A DNA stretch of 64,000 nt from Lysobacter capsici. Its GTDB lineage: Bacteria > Pseudomonadota > Gammaproteobacteria > Xanthomonadales > Xanthomonadaceae. The notes below the pieces were generated by a model. That model was not told where the DNA came from. It saw only the letters and a list, made by a program, of their open reading frames with translations, and searched no databases. How positions within the stretch are numbered: position 1 is the first letter of the stretch; every line of letters starts with the position of its first letter. Position numbers and translations under genes: made by a program. The stretch is taken from positions 1,240,001 through 1,304,000 of the forward strand of contig NZ_CP094357.1 in assembly GCF_014779555.2 (NCBI RefSeq). Reading direction: 5' to 3'. Shown one piece after another: positions 54,707 to 64,000 of the stretch.

Positions 54707-57700
54707 ATGCGTCGTTTCGAGTATGTGGAAGGCAGTTCGAGCAAGTTTTGGGAAGCCGAGCAGGACGGTAGCGATCTCAATATCCGCTGGGGCCGCATCG
54801 GCACCGCCGGACAGAGCCAGACCAAGGCCTTCGCCGATGCGAACAAGGCCGCCGCGGCACTGATCAAGCTGATCGACGAGAAGACCGGCAAGGGATACGT
54901 GGAAGCCGTCGCCGCCGCGGGCGCGAGCATCGGCAAGACCGCCGACAAACCCAAGGCCGACAAACCCAAGCCCGAGCCGGCGGCCGAGACGGTCGCGGCG
55001 CCCGCGACATCGCCCGCATCGCCTGGCGCCGCCGCGCCGCATGCCGCGGCCGCGCAAGTCGCAGCACCCCAGCCCGCGCCTTTCGCCGCGCCGAACGCAA
55101 CCGCCGTCGCGACGGACCGCGTTGCCGATGCCGCCACCGCATCCGTCGCCGCCGCATCCGACACGCCGCCGTGGCTCACCGACGGCGCACCGCTCGACAT
55201 CGGCCCGGACCTGATCAAGCTCGCCCTGGCGACCCGGCGTCATCCCAAGCCGATCGCCGACACCGATCCGCTCAAGCTGTGGCTGGCCGCGCGCGAGATC
55301 CTGCTCGCCGGCAACCGGATCGAACTGAGCAAGACTGATCCTGCCTGGCAGGAGGCGCTGGCCGAGGCCGGCGAACGCCTGCAATCGCGCCGGCCCGACG
55401 GTTCGGACGCGTCCACCGCCGCGCTGCTCGCGCTGACCATGGGCTATGGCGATCGCGATGCCGGCGTGCCGTTCGTGGGCTTCCTGGTCGCGCGCCATGG
55501 CTTGCTCAAGGCGGTCGAGCATTTGTTGGAGGCGCAGCGCTCGCTGGTCGTCGGCACCGATTGGGACCGCGCGACCCAGAAGCACGAGCGTTTCCTCACC
55601 GCCGATCCCGATCGCCCGCTCGGTTCGAGCTGGCACGGCCCGCTCAGCGAGGGCGAACTCGCGTTTCGCGAGCACCTCGCCGCCGCGCCGCAGGCCTTGT
55701 ACGACGAATGCGCGCGGCGGATCGTCGAGGTGCTGCCGCAGTTGCATCCCTCGCGCCAGATCAGCATGGCGATGCTGTTGCCCGACCGGCCGGAATTGTC
55801 GAACGAACTGGCCCATCGCTACGGCGGCAATGGCGCGCCGGCGCAGTTGCACTGGCTGCAGCTCAGCGCGACCGATCCGGCCGCGATCGCGATCGCGCGC
55901 AAGGTCAAGATCGACGGCTATACGCCGTTCTTCGGCCACGAGGACATGGTCGCCACGGTGTTGATCGAGCACGGGGTGGAGGCGCTGGACCGGCTCGCGC
56001 CCGGTGCCGGCTACGATGCCGCCGGCGAGGCGCTGGTCGCGATCGGCACGCCCGACGCGATCGAAGCGCTGGCGGCCGCGGCCAGCATGAGCAAGAACAC
56101 GCTGGCGCGTCTGACCCGCGCGGTGAATCGCTGGCCGAGCGCGGCGATGGTCGGGCTGGCGCGGGTCATCGCCAACGGCGGCAAGGACGCGGTATTGCTC
56201 GGCCCGAGCCTGACCGCGCTGCTGCGCGCGCGCGCCGATCAGGTGCCGGCGTTGCGGCCGTGGCTCAGCCCGGCCGCGGCGCAGACCATCGACAAACTGC
56301 TGGCCCAGCTCAGCGGCCCGGCCGAAACCGCCGCGCCCGACGAACTGCCGCCGGTGCTGGCGGCGCCGCCGTGGCTCGGTACCCGGCCCAAGGTGTTGAC
56401 GGTGACCGGCCTGGAGCCGTTGCCGCTGGCCGCGGTCGAGCATTGGACGCCGGCCGAACGCGAGGCCGCGCTGGATCTGGGGCCGTGGAAGCGCGAGCGT
56501 TTCGAAACGCTGCGCAACGACGCCATGGCGATGACCACGCTGCTCGGCTTCAAGCAGCACGACGTGTTGGACAAGTCGGTGTTCCAGGAGGCTGCCAAGG
56601 CGATCCGCACGCGCGACAGCCAGGCCTTGATCGAGGCCTGGCGTCGTTACAAGGCCATGCGCACGAACGGAGGCTGGAGCTGGATGCCGATCGACGGCAC
56701 CGAATTCGGTCAACTGCCCGAGGAATTGGCGCTGCCGGTGTGGAACGCGCTGGCCGGCGAAGGCGACAGCGACTACGGCGTGGATTACATGCTCGCGCGC
56801 TTCGGCCTGGCGGCGCTGCCCGGCGTGAGCGCGGCGGTGCGGCGGCGTCCGAGCGAGCATCTGCAAGTGGCGCTGCACGTGGGCACGGTCGAGTTCGCGC
56901 CGCTGATGGCGCGCGCGTTCGCCAAGCTCAAGAGCGTGCGCGATATCGGCCGCCGTTGGCTGCTGGCCAATCCCGAATACGCCGCGTGCGGTTTGATCGC
57001 GCCGGCGATCGGCAAGGCCGGCGAGGCGCGCGATTGCGCCGCCTCCGGCTTGCGCCTGCTCGACGAACAAGGCCATGGCGCGCTGCTGCGCGAGGTCGCC
57101 GCGCGTTATCAGCGCGAGGACGTGAGCGCGGCGCTGGAAGCGATGCTGATCGAGAATCCGCTCGACCGTTACCCGAGCAAACGCCCGCCCTTGCCGACGT
57201 TCTGGCAGCCGCGCGGCTGGCGCCGTCCGGTGCTGCGCAACGGCAAGGCGCTGCCGGATCAGGCGCTCGATCACGTCGGCACGATGTTCGCGTTTCCGAC
57301 CAACGAAGGCGTGTATCCGGGGATCGAACAACTGCGCGAGGCCTGCATCGGGCCATCGCTGGCCGATTTCGGCTGGGACGCGTTCGGTGCCTGGCTCTAC
57401 GCCGGCGCGCCGTCCAAGGACAGCTGGGCGATGAATGTGCTCGCGCTGATCGGCAACGACGAGACCGCGCGCCGGCTCACCCCGTATATCCGCGCTTGGC
57501 CCGGCGAGGCCGCGCATGCGCGCGCGGTCGCCGGCCTCGACGTGCTCGCCGGGATCGGCAGCGACGTCGCCCTGATGCTGCTCAACGGCATCGCCCAGAA
57601 GGTCAAGTTCAAGGGCCTGCAGGACAAGGCGCGCGAGAAGATCGAGGAGATCGCGCAGGCGCGCGGGCTCAGCGCGGAAGAACTGGAGGATCGGCTGGCG

Positions 57701-58648
57701 CCCGACCTGGGCTTGGACGAACACGGCACGATGCTGCTGGATTTCGGCGCGCGTCAGTTCCGGGTCGGTTTCGACGAAGCGCTCAAGCCGTATGTGCGCG
57801 ACAGCGACGGCGCGCGTCTGGCCGATCTGCCCAAGCCGAAGAAGAGCGACGACGCGGAGTTGTCGAAACAGGCCACCGAACGCTTCAAGCTGCTCAAGAA
57901 GGACGTGCGTACCATCGCCAGCCAGCAGGTGCTGCGGCTGGAAGTGGCGATGTGCAGCCGGCGCCGCTGGACGGTGGAGGTGTTCGAGCAATTCCTCGCC
58001 GGCCATCCGCTGCTGCGCCATCTGGTCCAGCGCCTGGTCTGGGGCGTATACGAGGCCGACGCCGACGATGCCGGTTACGGCGGCCGTCTGCGGGCCTGTT
58101 TCCGCGTCGCCGAAGATGCGAGCTACACCACCGCCGGCGACGATGGCTTTGAGTTGCCGCGCGGCGACAGCGTGCGCATCGGCCTGCCGCATGCGCTGGA
58201 GTTGCCGGCCGCCGACGCGGCCGCGTTCGGCCAGTTGTTCGCCGATTACGAACTGCTGCAGCCGTTCGCGCAGATGGGCCGCGACGTGCATGCGCTCGAA
58301 CCGGCCGAACGCGAGCAGGACAAGCTGCTGCGCTGGAAGGGCGTGGTGGTGCCGACCGGGCGCGTGCTCGGCCTGGTCAACAAGGGCTGGCGGCGCGGCA
58401 CCGCGCAGGACGGCGGCGGCATCTGGTACTTCAGCAAGCCGCTGGGCCGCGACTGGGTGATCGAGCTGACCCTCGACCCGGGCATCATCGTCGGCATGGT
58501 CGACGAATACCCGGAGCAGACCTTGCAGGAAGTGCAGATCGGCAAGCCGTCGAGCTGGGGCAACATGCAGACCGCCGAGCGCTTGTCCGGGCTCGATCCG
58601 ATCTCGGCCAGCGAGTTGATCCGCGATCTCGAAGCGCTGCGCGCCTGA
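54707..58648 (+). CDS. yehI: WGR-domain / DUF4132 protein (YehI-like)
   Basis: 1313 residues from the ATG at 54707, with AAGGAG 7 bases upstream. The N-terminal WGR domain (residues 1-75) has WGRIGTAGQSQTKAF; WGR domains bind nucleic acids or proteins in PARPs and similar proteins. A low-complexity Ala/Pro linker (about 78-150) leads to a long helical region and a C-terminal DUF4132 domain (about 1070-1313) with LVWGVYEADADD and GMVDEYPEQTLQEVQIG. The order matches E. coli YehI (MolR-like). First gene of the five-gene cluster. Confidence 0.88.
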   Translation: MRRFEYVEGSSSKFWEAEQDGSDLNIRWGRIGTAGQSQTKAFADANKAAAALIKLIDEKTGKGYVEAVAAAGASIGKTADKPKADKPKPEPAAETVAAPATSPASPGAAAPHAAAAQVAAPQPAPFAAPNATAVATDRVADAATASVAAASDTPPWLTDGAPLDIGPDLIKLALATRRHPKPIADTDPLKLWLAAREILLAGNRIELSKTDPAWQEALAEAGERLQSRRPDGSDASTAALLALTMGYGDRDAGVPFVGFLVARHGLLKAVEHLLEAQRSLVVGTDWDRATQKHERFLTADPDRPLGSSWHGPLSEGELAFREHLAAAPQALYDECARRIVEVLPQLHPSRQISMAMLLPDRPELSNELAHRYGGNGAPAQLHWLQLSATDPAAIAIARKVKIDGYTPFFGHEDMVATVLIEHGVEALDRLAPGAGYDAAGEALVAIGTPDAIEALAAAASMSKNTLARLTRAVNRWPSAAMVGLARVIANGGKDAVLLGPSLTALLRARADQVPALRPWLSPAAAQTIDKLLAQLSGPAETAAPDELPPVLAAPPWLGTRPKVLTVTGLEPLPLAAVEHWTPAEREAALDLGPWKRERFETLRNDAMAMTTLLGFKQHDVLDKSVFQEAAKAIRTRDSQALIEAWRRYKAMRTNGGWSWMPIDGTEFGQLPEELALPVWNALAGEGDSDYGVDYMLARFGLAALPGVSAAVRRRPSEHLQVALHVGTVEFAPLMARAFAKLKSVRDIGRRWLLANPEYAACGLIAPAIGKAGEARDCAASGLRLLDEQGHGALLREVAARYQREDVSAALEAMLIENPLDRYPSKRPPLPTFWQPRGWRRPVLRNGKALPDQALDHVGTMFAFPTNEGVYPGIEQLREACIGPSLADFGWDAFGAWLYAGAPSKDSWAMNVLALIGNDETARRLTPYIRAWPGEAAHARAVAGLDVLAGIGSDVALMLLNGIAQKVKFKGLQDKAREKIEEIAQARGLSAEELEDRLAPDLGLDEHGTMLLDFGARQFRVGFDEALKPYVRDSDGARLADLPKPKKSDDAELSKQATERFKLLKKDVRTIASQQVLRLEVAMCSRRRWTVEVFEQFLAGHPLLRHLVQRLVWGVYEADADDAGYGGRLRACFRVAEDASYTTAGDDGFELPRGDSVRIGLPHALELPAADAAAFGQLFADYELLQPFAQMGRDVHALEPAEREQDKLLRWKGVVVPTGRVLGLVNKGWRRGTAQDGGGIWYFSKPLGRDWVIELTLDPGIIVGMVDEYPEQTLQEVQIGKPSSWGNMQTAERLSGLDPISASELIRDLEALRA

Positions 58649-58711
58649 GTTCTCAACTAACCCTTCAGCGCTGATCGACCTCGCCGCTTTCATGGAACAC
58701 GACTGAACGAC

Positions 58712-59836
58712 ATGGCCAAGACTCCGACCGTTGCTCCCGCACCCGCGCCGTCGCATCTGCAACGCCCGCCGGCCGAACTGCTGCACGCCGACGAACTCGC
58801 GCGTCTGGCCGCGAACGACCGCGACCCGCGGCCGCCCGGCTGGGCGCTGAGCCTGAAGGCCGCGCGCGCGTTCGTGCTCGGCGACGACAGCCTGGGCATC
58901 GAGCGCAAGATCGTCGCGCCGGTCGCGTCGATCGAACGCATGCTGGTGACCCTGGCCACCGGCCGCGGCCTGATGCTGGTCGGCGAACCAGGTACGGCGA
59001 AATCGCTGCTGTCGGAACTGCTGGCGACCGCGATCAGCGGCGTGTCGACCCTGACCATCCAGGGCGGCGCCTCGATCACCGAGGATCAGATCAAGTACTC
59101 GTGGAACTACGCCTTGCTGATCAACGAAGGCCCGAGCCCGCGCGCGCTGGTGCCGGCGCCGTTGTACCAGGGCATGCGCGAGGGCCGCATCGTGCGTTTC
59201 GAGGAAATCACCCGCGCGCCGCAGGAAGTGCAGGACTGCCTGCTGGGCATGCTGTCGGACCGGGTCATGGCGGTGCCGGAACTGTCCGGCGAGGACGGCA
59301 TGCTGTACGCGCGCGACGGTTTCAACATCATCGCCACCGCCAACACCCGCGACCGCGGCGTCAACGAGATGAGCGCCGCGCTCAAGCGCCGCTTCGATTT
59401 CGAGACGGTGTTTCCGATCCTGGATTTCGAACGCGAGCTGGCCCTGGTCGAACAGGCCTCGGCGCGGCTGCTCGCGCGCAGCGGCATTCCCAGATCGGTG
59501 CCGACGCAGGTGCTGGAACTGCTGGTGGAAACCTTCCGCGACCTGCGCGGCAAGGACAGCGGCGCGGCCCGCAGCGACGGCGCGATGGACCGGCTCAACG
59601 CGGTGATGTCCACCGCCGAGGCGGTCAACGTCGCCCATGCGGTCGGCGTGCGCGCGTGGTTTCTGGAGCAGCGCGAAGGCTCGCCGGCCGACCTGGTCGA
59701 CTGCATCGCCGGCACCGTGGTCAAGGACGACGCCGACGACCGCGCCAAGCTGCGGCGTTATTTCGAACAGAAAGTAGCCAAGAAAGGCGGCAGCCACTGG
59801 CGCGCCTATTACGAGGCGCGGCACCGCCTGCCGTGA
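58712..59836 (+). CDS. yehL: MoxR-type AAA+ ATPase (YehL-like)
   Basis: 374 residues. Walker A GEPGTAKS (about 91-98), Walker B-like IVRFEEI (about 160), sensor region FNIIATANTRDRGVNEMSAAL, then arginine KRRFDFETVFPI. These are AAA_5/MoxR features; the YehL branch of MoxR proteins is the match by context. Such ATPases remodel or chaperone partner complexes with VWA proteins. Starts 63 bases after the DUF4132 gene; its stop overlaps the next start (GTGA). Confidence 0.93.
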   Translation: MAKTPTVAPAPAPSHLQRPPAELLHADELARLAANDRDPRPPGWALSLKAARAFVLGDDSLGIERKIVAPVASIERMLVTLATGRGLMLVGEPGTAKSLLSELLATAISGVSTLTIQGGASITEDQIKYSWNYALLINEGPSPRALVPAPLYQGMREGRIVRFEEITRAPQEVQDCLLGMLSDRVMAVPELSGEDGMLYARDGFNIIATANTRDRGVNEMSAALKRRFDFETVFPILDFERELALVEQASARLLARSGIPRSVPTQVLELLVETFRDLRGKDSGAARSDGAMDRLNAVMSTAEAVNVAHAVGVRAWFLEQREGSPADLVDCIAGTVVKDDADDRAKLRRYFEQKVAKKGGSHWRAYYEARHRLP

Positions 59837-62316
59837 GCGCGTCGGCGATGGCGTCCGCGCGCGCGCCGGTGGTGATCGGCGTGCGTCACCACAGCCCGGC
59901 CTGCGCCCGGCTGGTGGCCGCGCGCATACGCGCCTTGCGTCCGCGTCATGTGCTGATCGAAGGCCCGGCCGACTTCAACCCGCGCATCGACGAACTGCAT
60001 CTGCCGCATCGTCTGCCGCTGGCGATCTACAGCTATCTGTCGCATGGCCCGTTGCATCGCGGCTCGTGGTCGCCGTTCGCCGAGCATTCGCCCGAATGGC
60101 AAGCGCTCAGCGTCGCCCGCGAAATCGGCGCACAGGCGCACTTCATCGATCTGCCGGCCTGGCACGAGGCCTTCGCCGAACTGCCCAACCGCTACGCCGA
60201 CGAAGCCGATGCGCAGGCGCACGACCGCGCCGAAGCGTATGAGGACGAGTTGTCGCGGCGGCTGTCGATCGACGGCCGCGACGCGTTGTGGGATCACCTG
60301 TTCGAGGATGCGCCTCACGATCTCGACGGGCCCGACGAGGCCTTGGCCCAGCGGCTGCACACCTACTTCGAACATCTGCGCCACGACGATCCCGGTTCGC
60401 ACGGCAACGCCGCGCGCGAACAGATGATGGCGCGCTGGATCGCCTGGGCGATGGCGCGCGGGGACGGACCGGTGCTGGTGGTATGCGGCGGTTATCACGC
60501 GCCAGCGCTGACCCGGTTGTGGCGCGAGGTCGATGTCGAAAGCTTCGGCCGCGACAGCGACGGATTGCGTTGCCCGGCCACGCCGGTGCCCGAAGTCGAT
60601 TTAGCCGGCGATACGCAGGATCAATCCGCGTCCGGGCAAGCGCCGGCATTGCGCTACGGCTCGTTCCTGGTGCCTTACGGTTTCAAGCGTCTGGACGCGT
60701 TCACCGGTTACGCCTCGGGCATGTCGTCGCCGGCGTTCTACCAATGGGTGTGGGAATCGGGCATGGCCCAGGCCGGCCTGCGCATGCTGCAACGCGTACT
60801 GGCGCGTTTGCGCGGCAAGCACCTGCCGGCCTCGACCGCGGATTTTGTCGCCGTGCATACCCACGCCCAGGCATTGGCGCGTCTGCGCGGGCATGCGCAC
60901 CCGCTGCGTTCGGACTGGCTCGACGCGATCGCCGGCGCGCTGGTCAAGGACGCGCTCGACGCGCCCTTGCCGTGGAGTTATCGCGGGCCGATCCGCGCCG
61001 GCACCGATCCGGTACTGATGCAGGTGATGGACGTGATCGCCGGCGATGCGGTCGGAATGCTTGCGCCCGGTACGCCGCAGCCGCCGCTGCTGGCCTCGGT
61101 GCAGGCCGAACTCAGCGCGCACGGTCTGGCGTTCGACGGCGAACGTCGGCTGGACTTGCTCGATCGCGCCGATCGCGCGCGCAGCCGGGTGTTGCATCGT
61201 CTGCTGTTGCTGCAGATTCCCGGGATCGAGCGTCGCCAGGGTCCGCGGCTGTCGATGTCGGGCGAACGCCGCGAGCTGTGGCAGTTGCGCGCGCCGTTGG
61301 AACAGCAGGCGGCCTTGATCGAAGCCGGCGCGTACGGCGCGACCTTGCTCGATGCGGCGCGCGCGCGTATGGAAGAACGCTTGCGCGCCGCGCAGGGCCG
61401 GGTCGAGCCGCTGGCGCAGGCGCTGGATGCGGCCGCGTTCGCCGGATTGGCCGAAGTCAGCGACGGCTTGCTGCGCGATCTGCGCGCGGCGATCGCGGCC
61501 GAGCCGCGGCTGGAAGCGATCGGTTCGGCCCTGGCCTTGATCCATGCGCTGTGGCGGCATGGCGACCTGCTCGATATCAGCGGCGCGCCGGTATTGGCGG
61601 CCACGATCGAAGCCGGCTTCGATCGCGCACTGTGGTTGCTGGAACCGGCCGCGAGCATCGCCGCGGCCGACGCTGGCCAGCATCTGCGCACCATCGCGGT
61701 GCTGCGCGACATCGTGCGCGACGCGCTGGCCGACGCCGACGCTGATACCGATGCACCGCGGCCAGGCCCGCGGCTGGCGATCGAACCGGCGCGCGCGCTG
61801 GCGGTGCTGCGACGCAAGGCGCTGGACCCGCAGGCCGATCCGCTCGGACGCGGCGCCGCGTTGGGCGCCTTGTTCGATCTGCACGCCGGCCGCGGCGGGC
61901 AGGAAACCGACGATATCGCGCAGGCGCTGCATCTGCTCGGCGCGCTCGCGCCGGCGCGGCTCGGCGATGCGCTGACCGGGCTGGTGTCGCTGGCGCGCGA
62001 ACGGCTGACCCAGGAGCGCGCGTTCGTAAGCGGGCTCGACGCCCTGGTCGCCGCGCTCGACGATGCCGACTTCGTACTCGCTCTGCCGGCGATGCGCGGC
62101 GCGTTCGCCTGGTTGCCGCCGCGCGAACGCGGCGAGCTCGCGCATAGCGTGCTGCGTCTGCACGGCGCCGATCATCTGTCGCAGCGCGCGCTGACCGCCA
62201 CGATCGCCGCCGATCCGGCCCAGGTCGCCGCGGCCGCGCGGATCGAAGCGCAGGTGCTGCAACGTCTGCGCGACTGGGGCCTGGACGCGGTCGCCGACGA
62301 GGAACCCGCGCGATGA
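59833..62316 (+). CDS. yehM: DUF5682-family protein (YehM-like)
   Basis: 827 residues; GTG at 59833 overlaps the ATPase stop by 4 bp, with an ATG five codons later as an alternative. The N-terminus PVVIGVRHHSPACARLVAAR and VLIEGPADFNPRIDEL are typical of DUF5682. PVLVVCGGYHAP (about 216-227) sits in the N-terminal half; the C-terminal half is helical and Ala/Leu/Arg-rich. Homologs sit between MoxR and VWA genes. Biochemical function unknown; the conserved His residues suggest a metal site, which is inference. Confidence 0.87.
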   Translation: MSASAMASARAPVVIGVRHHSPACARLVAARIRALRPRHVLIEGPADFNPRIDELHLPHRLPLAIYSYLSHGPLHRGSWSPFAEHSPEWQALSVAREIGAQAHFIDLPAWHEAFAELPNRYADEADAQAHDRAEAYEDELSRRLSIDGRDALWDHLFEDAPHDLDGPDEALAQRLHTYFEHLRHDDPGSHGNAAREQMMARWIAWAMARGDGPVLVVCGGYHAPALTRLWREVDVESFGRDSDGLRCPATPVPEVDLAGDTQDQSASGQAPALRYGSFLVPYGFKRLDAFTGYASGMSSPAFYQWVWESGMAQAGLRMLQRVLARLRGKHLPASTADFVAVHTHAQALARLRGHAHPLRSDWLDAIAGALVKDALDAPLPWSYRGPIRAGTDPVLMQVMDVIAGDAVGMLAPGTPQPPLLASVQAELSAHGLAFDGERRLDLLDRADRARSRVLHRLLLLQIPGIERRQGPRLSMSGERRELWQLRAPLEQQAALIEAGAYGATLLDAARARMEERLRAAQGRVEPLAQALDAAAFAGLAEVSDGLLRDLRAAIAAEPRLEAIGSALALIHALWRHGDLLDISGAPVLAATIEAGFDRALWLLEPAASIAAADAGQHLRTIAVLRDIVRDALADADADTDAPRPGPRLAIEPARALAVLRRKALDPQADPLGRGAALGALFDLHAGRGGQETDDIAQALHLLGALAPARLGDALTGLVSLARERLTQERAFVSGLDALVAALDDADFVLALPAMRGAFAWLPPRERGELAHSVLRLHGADHLSQRALTATIAADPAQVAAAARIEAQVLQRLRDWGLDAVADEEPAR

Positions 62317-63434
62317 GCCTGGACTTGCCCGATCCGCTGCAACGTTGGCGCCTGCTGCTGGGCGAGGCCGCCGACCCGAGCCTGGGCGCGCCGCAGGGCG
62401 AACTCGCCGCCGCCGATGCCGCATTGGAGTGGCTGTACGGCCGCGATCCCGAGCGCGGCGAACGCGGCGAGCGCGGTGGTTTGGGCCCGTCGGCGCTGAG
62501 CGTGCCGGACTGGATCAACACCGTGCACTCGCTGTTTCCGCAGGAGGTGATCGAACGCCTGGAGCGCGACGCGGTCGAGCGCTACGGCATCGACGAGATC
62601 GTCACCAGCCTGGACGTGCTCGAACGCATCGAGCCGTCCGAATCGCTGCTGCGCGCGGTCCTGCACACCAAGCATCTGATGAACCCGCAGGTGCTGGCGG
62701 CGGCGCGCAAGCTGGTCGCCGAAGTGGTGCGGCGGATCATGGAGAAATTGCAGACCCAGGTGCGGCAATCGTTTTCCGGCACTCGCGATCGCCGTCGCCG
62801 CTCCTCGCAGCGGATCGCGCGCAATTTCGATTTCCGCCGTACCGTGCGCGAAAACCTGCACCGCTGGGACCCGCAACGCCGCCGCCTGTTCCTCGACAAA
62901 CCGGTGTTCGTCAGCCGCAGCCGTCGCCACAGCGAACGCTGGGACATCGTGCTGCTGATCGACCAGAGCGGTTCGATGGTCGATTCGGTGATCCACTCGG
63001 CGGTGATGGCCGCCTGCCTGTGGAACCTGCCGGGCATGAGCACGCGCCTGGTCGCCTTCGACACCGCGGTGGTCGATCTGACCGCGGACGTGGCCGATCC
63101 GGTCGAACTGCTGATGAAGGTGCAGCTCGGCGGCGGCACCGATATCGCCAAGGCGGTGGCGTATGCGCAGTCGCGGATTTCCAATCCGGCAAGGTCGATC
63201 GTGGTGCTCGTGAGCGATTTCTTCGAAGGCGGCAGCGAGTACGAACTGGTGCGCCGGGTCAAGGCGCTGGTCGAGTCCGGAGTCAAGGTGCTCGGCCTGG
63301 CCGCGCTCGATCCGCAGGCGCGGCCCGCGTTCGATCGCGACATGGCCGCGCGTCTGGTCGCCGCCGGCGCCCACGTCGGCGCGATGACGCCGGGCGAGTT
63401 GGCGGCATGGCTGGCCGAGAAGGTGCGCGCATGA
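62313..63434 (+). CDS. yehP: VWA-domain protein (YehP-like)
   Basis: 373 residues; ATG overlaps the previous stop. The C-terminal von Willebrand A domain (about 205-370) keeps the metal-ion-dependent adhesion site: DQSGSM (about 216), GGGTDI (about 273) and SDFFEGG (about 301). The N-terminal part (1-200) has a basic helical region SGTRDRRRRSSQRIARNFDF. VWA proteins are the standard partners of MoxR ATPases. Its stop overlaps the SWIM gene start. Confidence 0.93.
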   Translation: MSLDLPDPLQRWRLLLGEAADPSLGAPQGELAAADAALEWLYGRDPERGERGERGGLGPSALSVPDWINTVHSLFPQEVIERLERDAVERYGIDEIVTSLDVLERIEPSESLLRAVLHTKHLMNPQVLAAARKLVAEVVRRIMEKLQTQVRQSFSGTRDRRRRSSQRIARNFDFRRTVRENLHRWDPQRRRLFLDKPVFVSRSRRHSERWDIVLLIDQSGSMVDSVIHSAVMAACLWNLPGMSTRLVAFDTAVVDLTADVADPVELLMKVQLGGGTDIAKAVAYAQSRISNPARSIVVLVSDFFEGGSEYELVRRVKALVESGVKVLGLAALDPQARPAFDRDMAARLVAAGAHVGAMTPGELAAWLAEKVRA

Positions 63435-64000
63435 GTCCGCGCCGTCCCGACCTGCTCGAACTGTCTGTCGATGCGCTGATCGCGCTGGCCAACGCCGGGT
63501 TCGTCAAGCGCGCGCTGAAGGAACTCGACGAGGGGCGGATGCCTCGGATCGAGGAACTCGACGACGGCGCGGTGCGCGCGCTCTACGACGACGGCCAGCA
63601 CGCGACGTTGGCGGCGGGCCGGTCCTTGCGCGAGGCGGTGTGCAGTTGTCCGGCCAGCGGGCTGTGCCGGCATCGGGTGACGTTGGTGTTGGCGTATCAG
63701 CGTTGGGTGCGCGATGCGGTGGGTGAGGGGGCGGACGAAGCGCCGGTGTCCGACGCGAACGATGCGGTTGCCGATCCGTCGGGCGATAGCGCGTCCGCCG
63801 CCGAGATCGCGCCGCAGCGCTGGACCCCAACCGAATTCGACGATGCCGCGATCGCCGCTGCGTTCCCCGCCGCGACCGTGGACCTCGCGACGCGGCTCGC
63901 CGCCGCGCGACCGGTGATCGCATTGCAGGCCGGGCTCGGCGATAACGCGCCCAACGCGCGCCTGCCGATGTGCTCGGTGCGGTTCTTTTCGCGCAGCAGC
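63431..64000 (+). CDS. yehQ: SWIM zinc-finger protein (YehQ-like), truncated by window end
   Basis: About 190 N-terminal residues are present and the frame is still open at the window end. The SWIM motif CxCx(n)CxH is Cys71, Cys73, Cys79, His81 (CSCPASGLCRH), a zinc-binding fold seen in DNA- or protein-binding proteins. It starts 4 bp inside the VWA gene. It completes the E. coli-like yehI-L-M-P-Q order; the rest of the protein and any further genes lie outside. Confidence 0.9.
   Translation, partial: MSPRRPDLLELSVDALIALANAGFVKRALKELDEGRMPRIEELDDGAVRALYDDGQHATLAAGRSLREAVCSCPASGLCRHRVTLVLAYQRWVRDAVGEGADEAPVSDANDAVADPSGDSASAAEIAPQRWTPTEFDDAAIAAAFPAATVDLATRLAAARPVIALQAGLGDNAPNARLPMCSVRFFSRSS

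Noticed and set aside
54623-59824. Very long open frame on the minus strand (over 1,700 codons) opposite the DUF4132 and ATPase genes
   Set aside because: It is a GC-rich shadow frame: Ala/Arg/Gly-biased with no domain motifs, while the opposite strand has WGR, DUF4132 and AAA+ signatures.

Overview
High-GC (about 69-70%) proteobacterial chromosome, almost certainly Xanthomonadaceae and most like Lysobacter. The evidence is the very high GC at third codon positions, the Xanthomonadaceae-type gene content (hemP/heme receptor locus, PepSY/TonB pair, AlgP/Hc1-like Lys-Ala histone, SAH riboswitch before ahcY, Mn riboswitch before a GDT1-family exporter) and several families of short palindromic intergenic repeats. 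No phage, insertion sequence, CRISPR, rRNA or convincing tRNA gene was found. The window looks like core chromosome with repeat-rich intergenic spacers.

0-10.6 kb: the S-adenosylmethionine cycle genes ahcY (5' part only, with an SAH riboswitch) and metK, an S9-family peptidase, two small membrane proteins, an OmpA-type lipoprotein with DGSGS repeats, and a fused OlsF-type acyltransferase paired with a metallophosphoesterase. 10.6-24 kb: an Asp/Glu racemase-family protein with a replaced catalytic Cys, a YdjM-like membrane protein, a small lipoprotein, dusB, a YegP/DUF1508 protein, an esterase, an iron-regulated TonB receptor plus PepSY protein, ribokinase plus a concentrative nucleoside transporter, and a GGDEF protein with a degenerate active site. 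24-26.5 kb: a Mn2+-riboswitch-controlled GDT1-type exporter, then 1.4 kb of repeats including a ~215-bp direct duplication and a ~565-bp inverted repeat.

26.5-38.6 kb: a Sel1-like protein, an aldo/keto reductase, a Fur-controlled heme-uptake locus (hemP, heme receptor and two poorly characterised proteins), an ECF sigma/anti-sigma/PDZ operon, and an SPFH/NfeD pair. 38.9-45 kb: gcvT, a DsbA-like isomerase and gcvH, then 1.4 kb of extremely CpG-rich DNA without a credible gene, a candidate small RNA, a histone-H1-like gene and an 87-bp tandem-repeat tract. 45-54.5 kb: an SRPBCC protein, a class C serine hydrolase, a GMC oxidoreductase, two paralogous nucleotide-transporter-like MFS proteins flanking a membrane metallophosphoesterase, a Tat-exported SDR and a DUF1304 protein.

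54.7-64 kb: a five-gene cluster matching the Escherichia coli yehI-yehL-yehM-yehP-yehQ set: WGR-DUF4132, MoxR AAA+ ATPase, DUF5682, VWA protein and SWIM zinc finger. The last four genes overlap by 4 bp each. This is the best candidate in the window for a multi-protein system of unknown function. The SWIM gene runs off the right edge.
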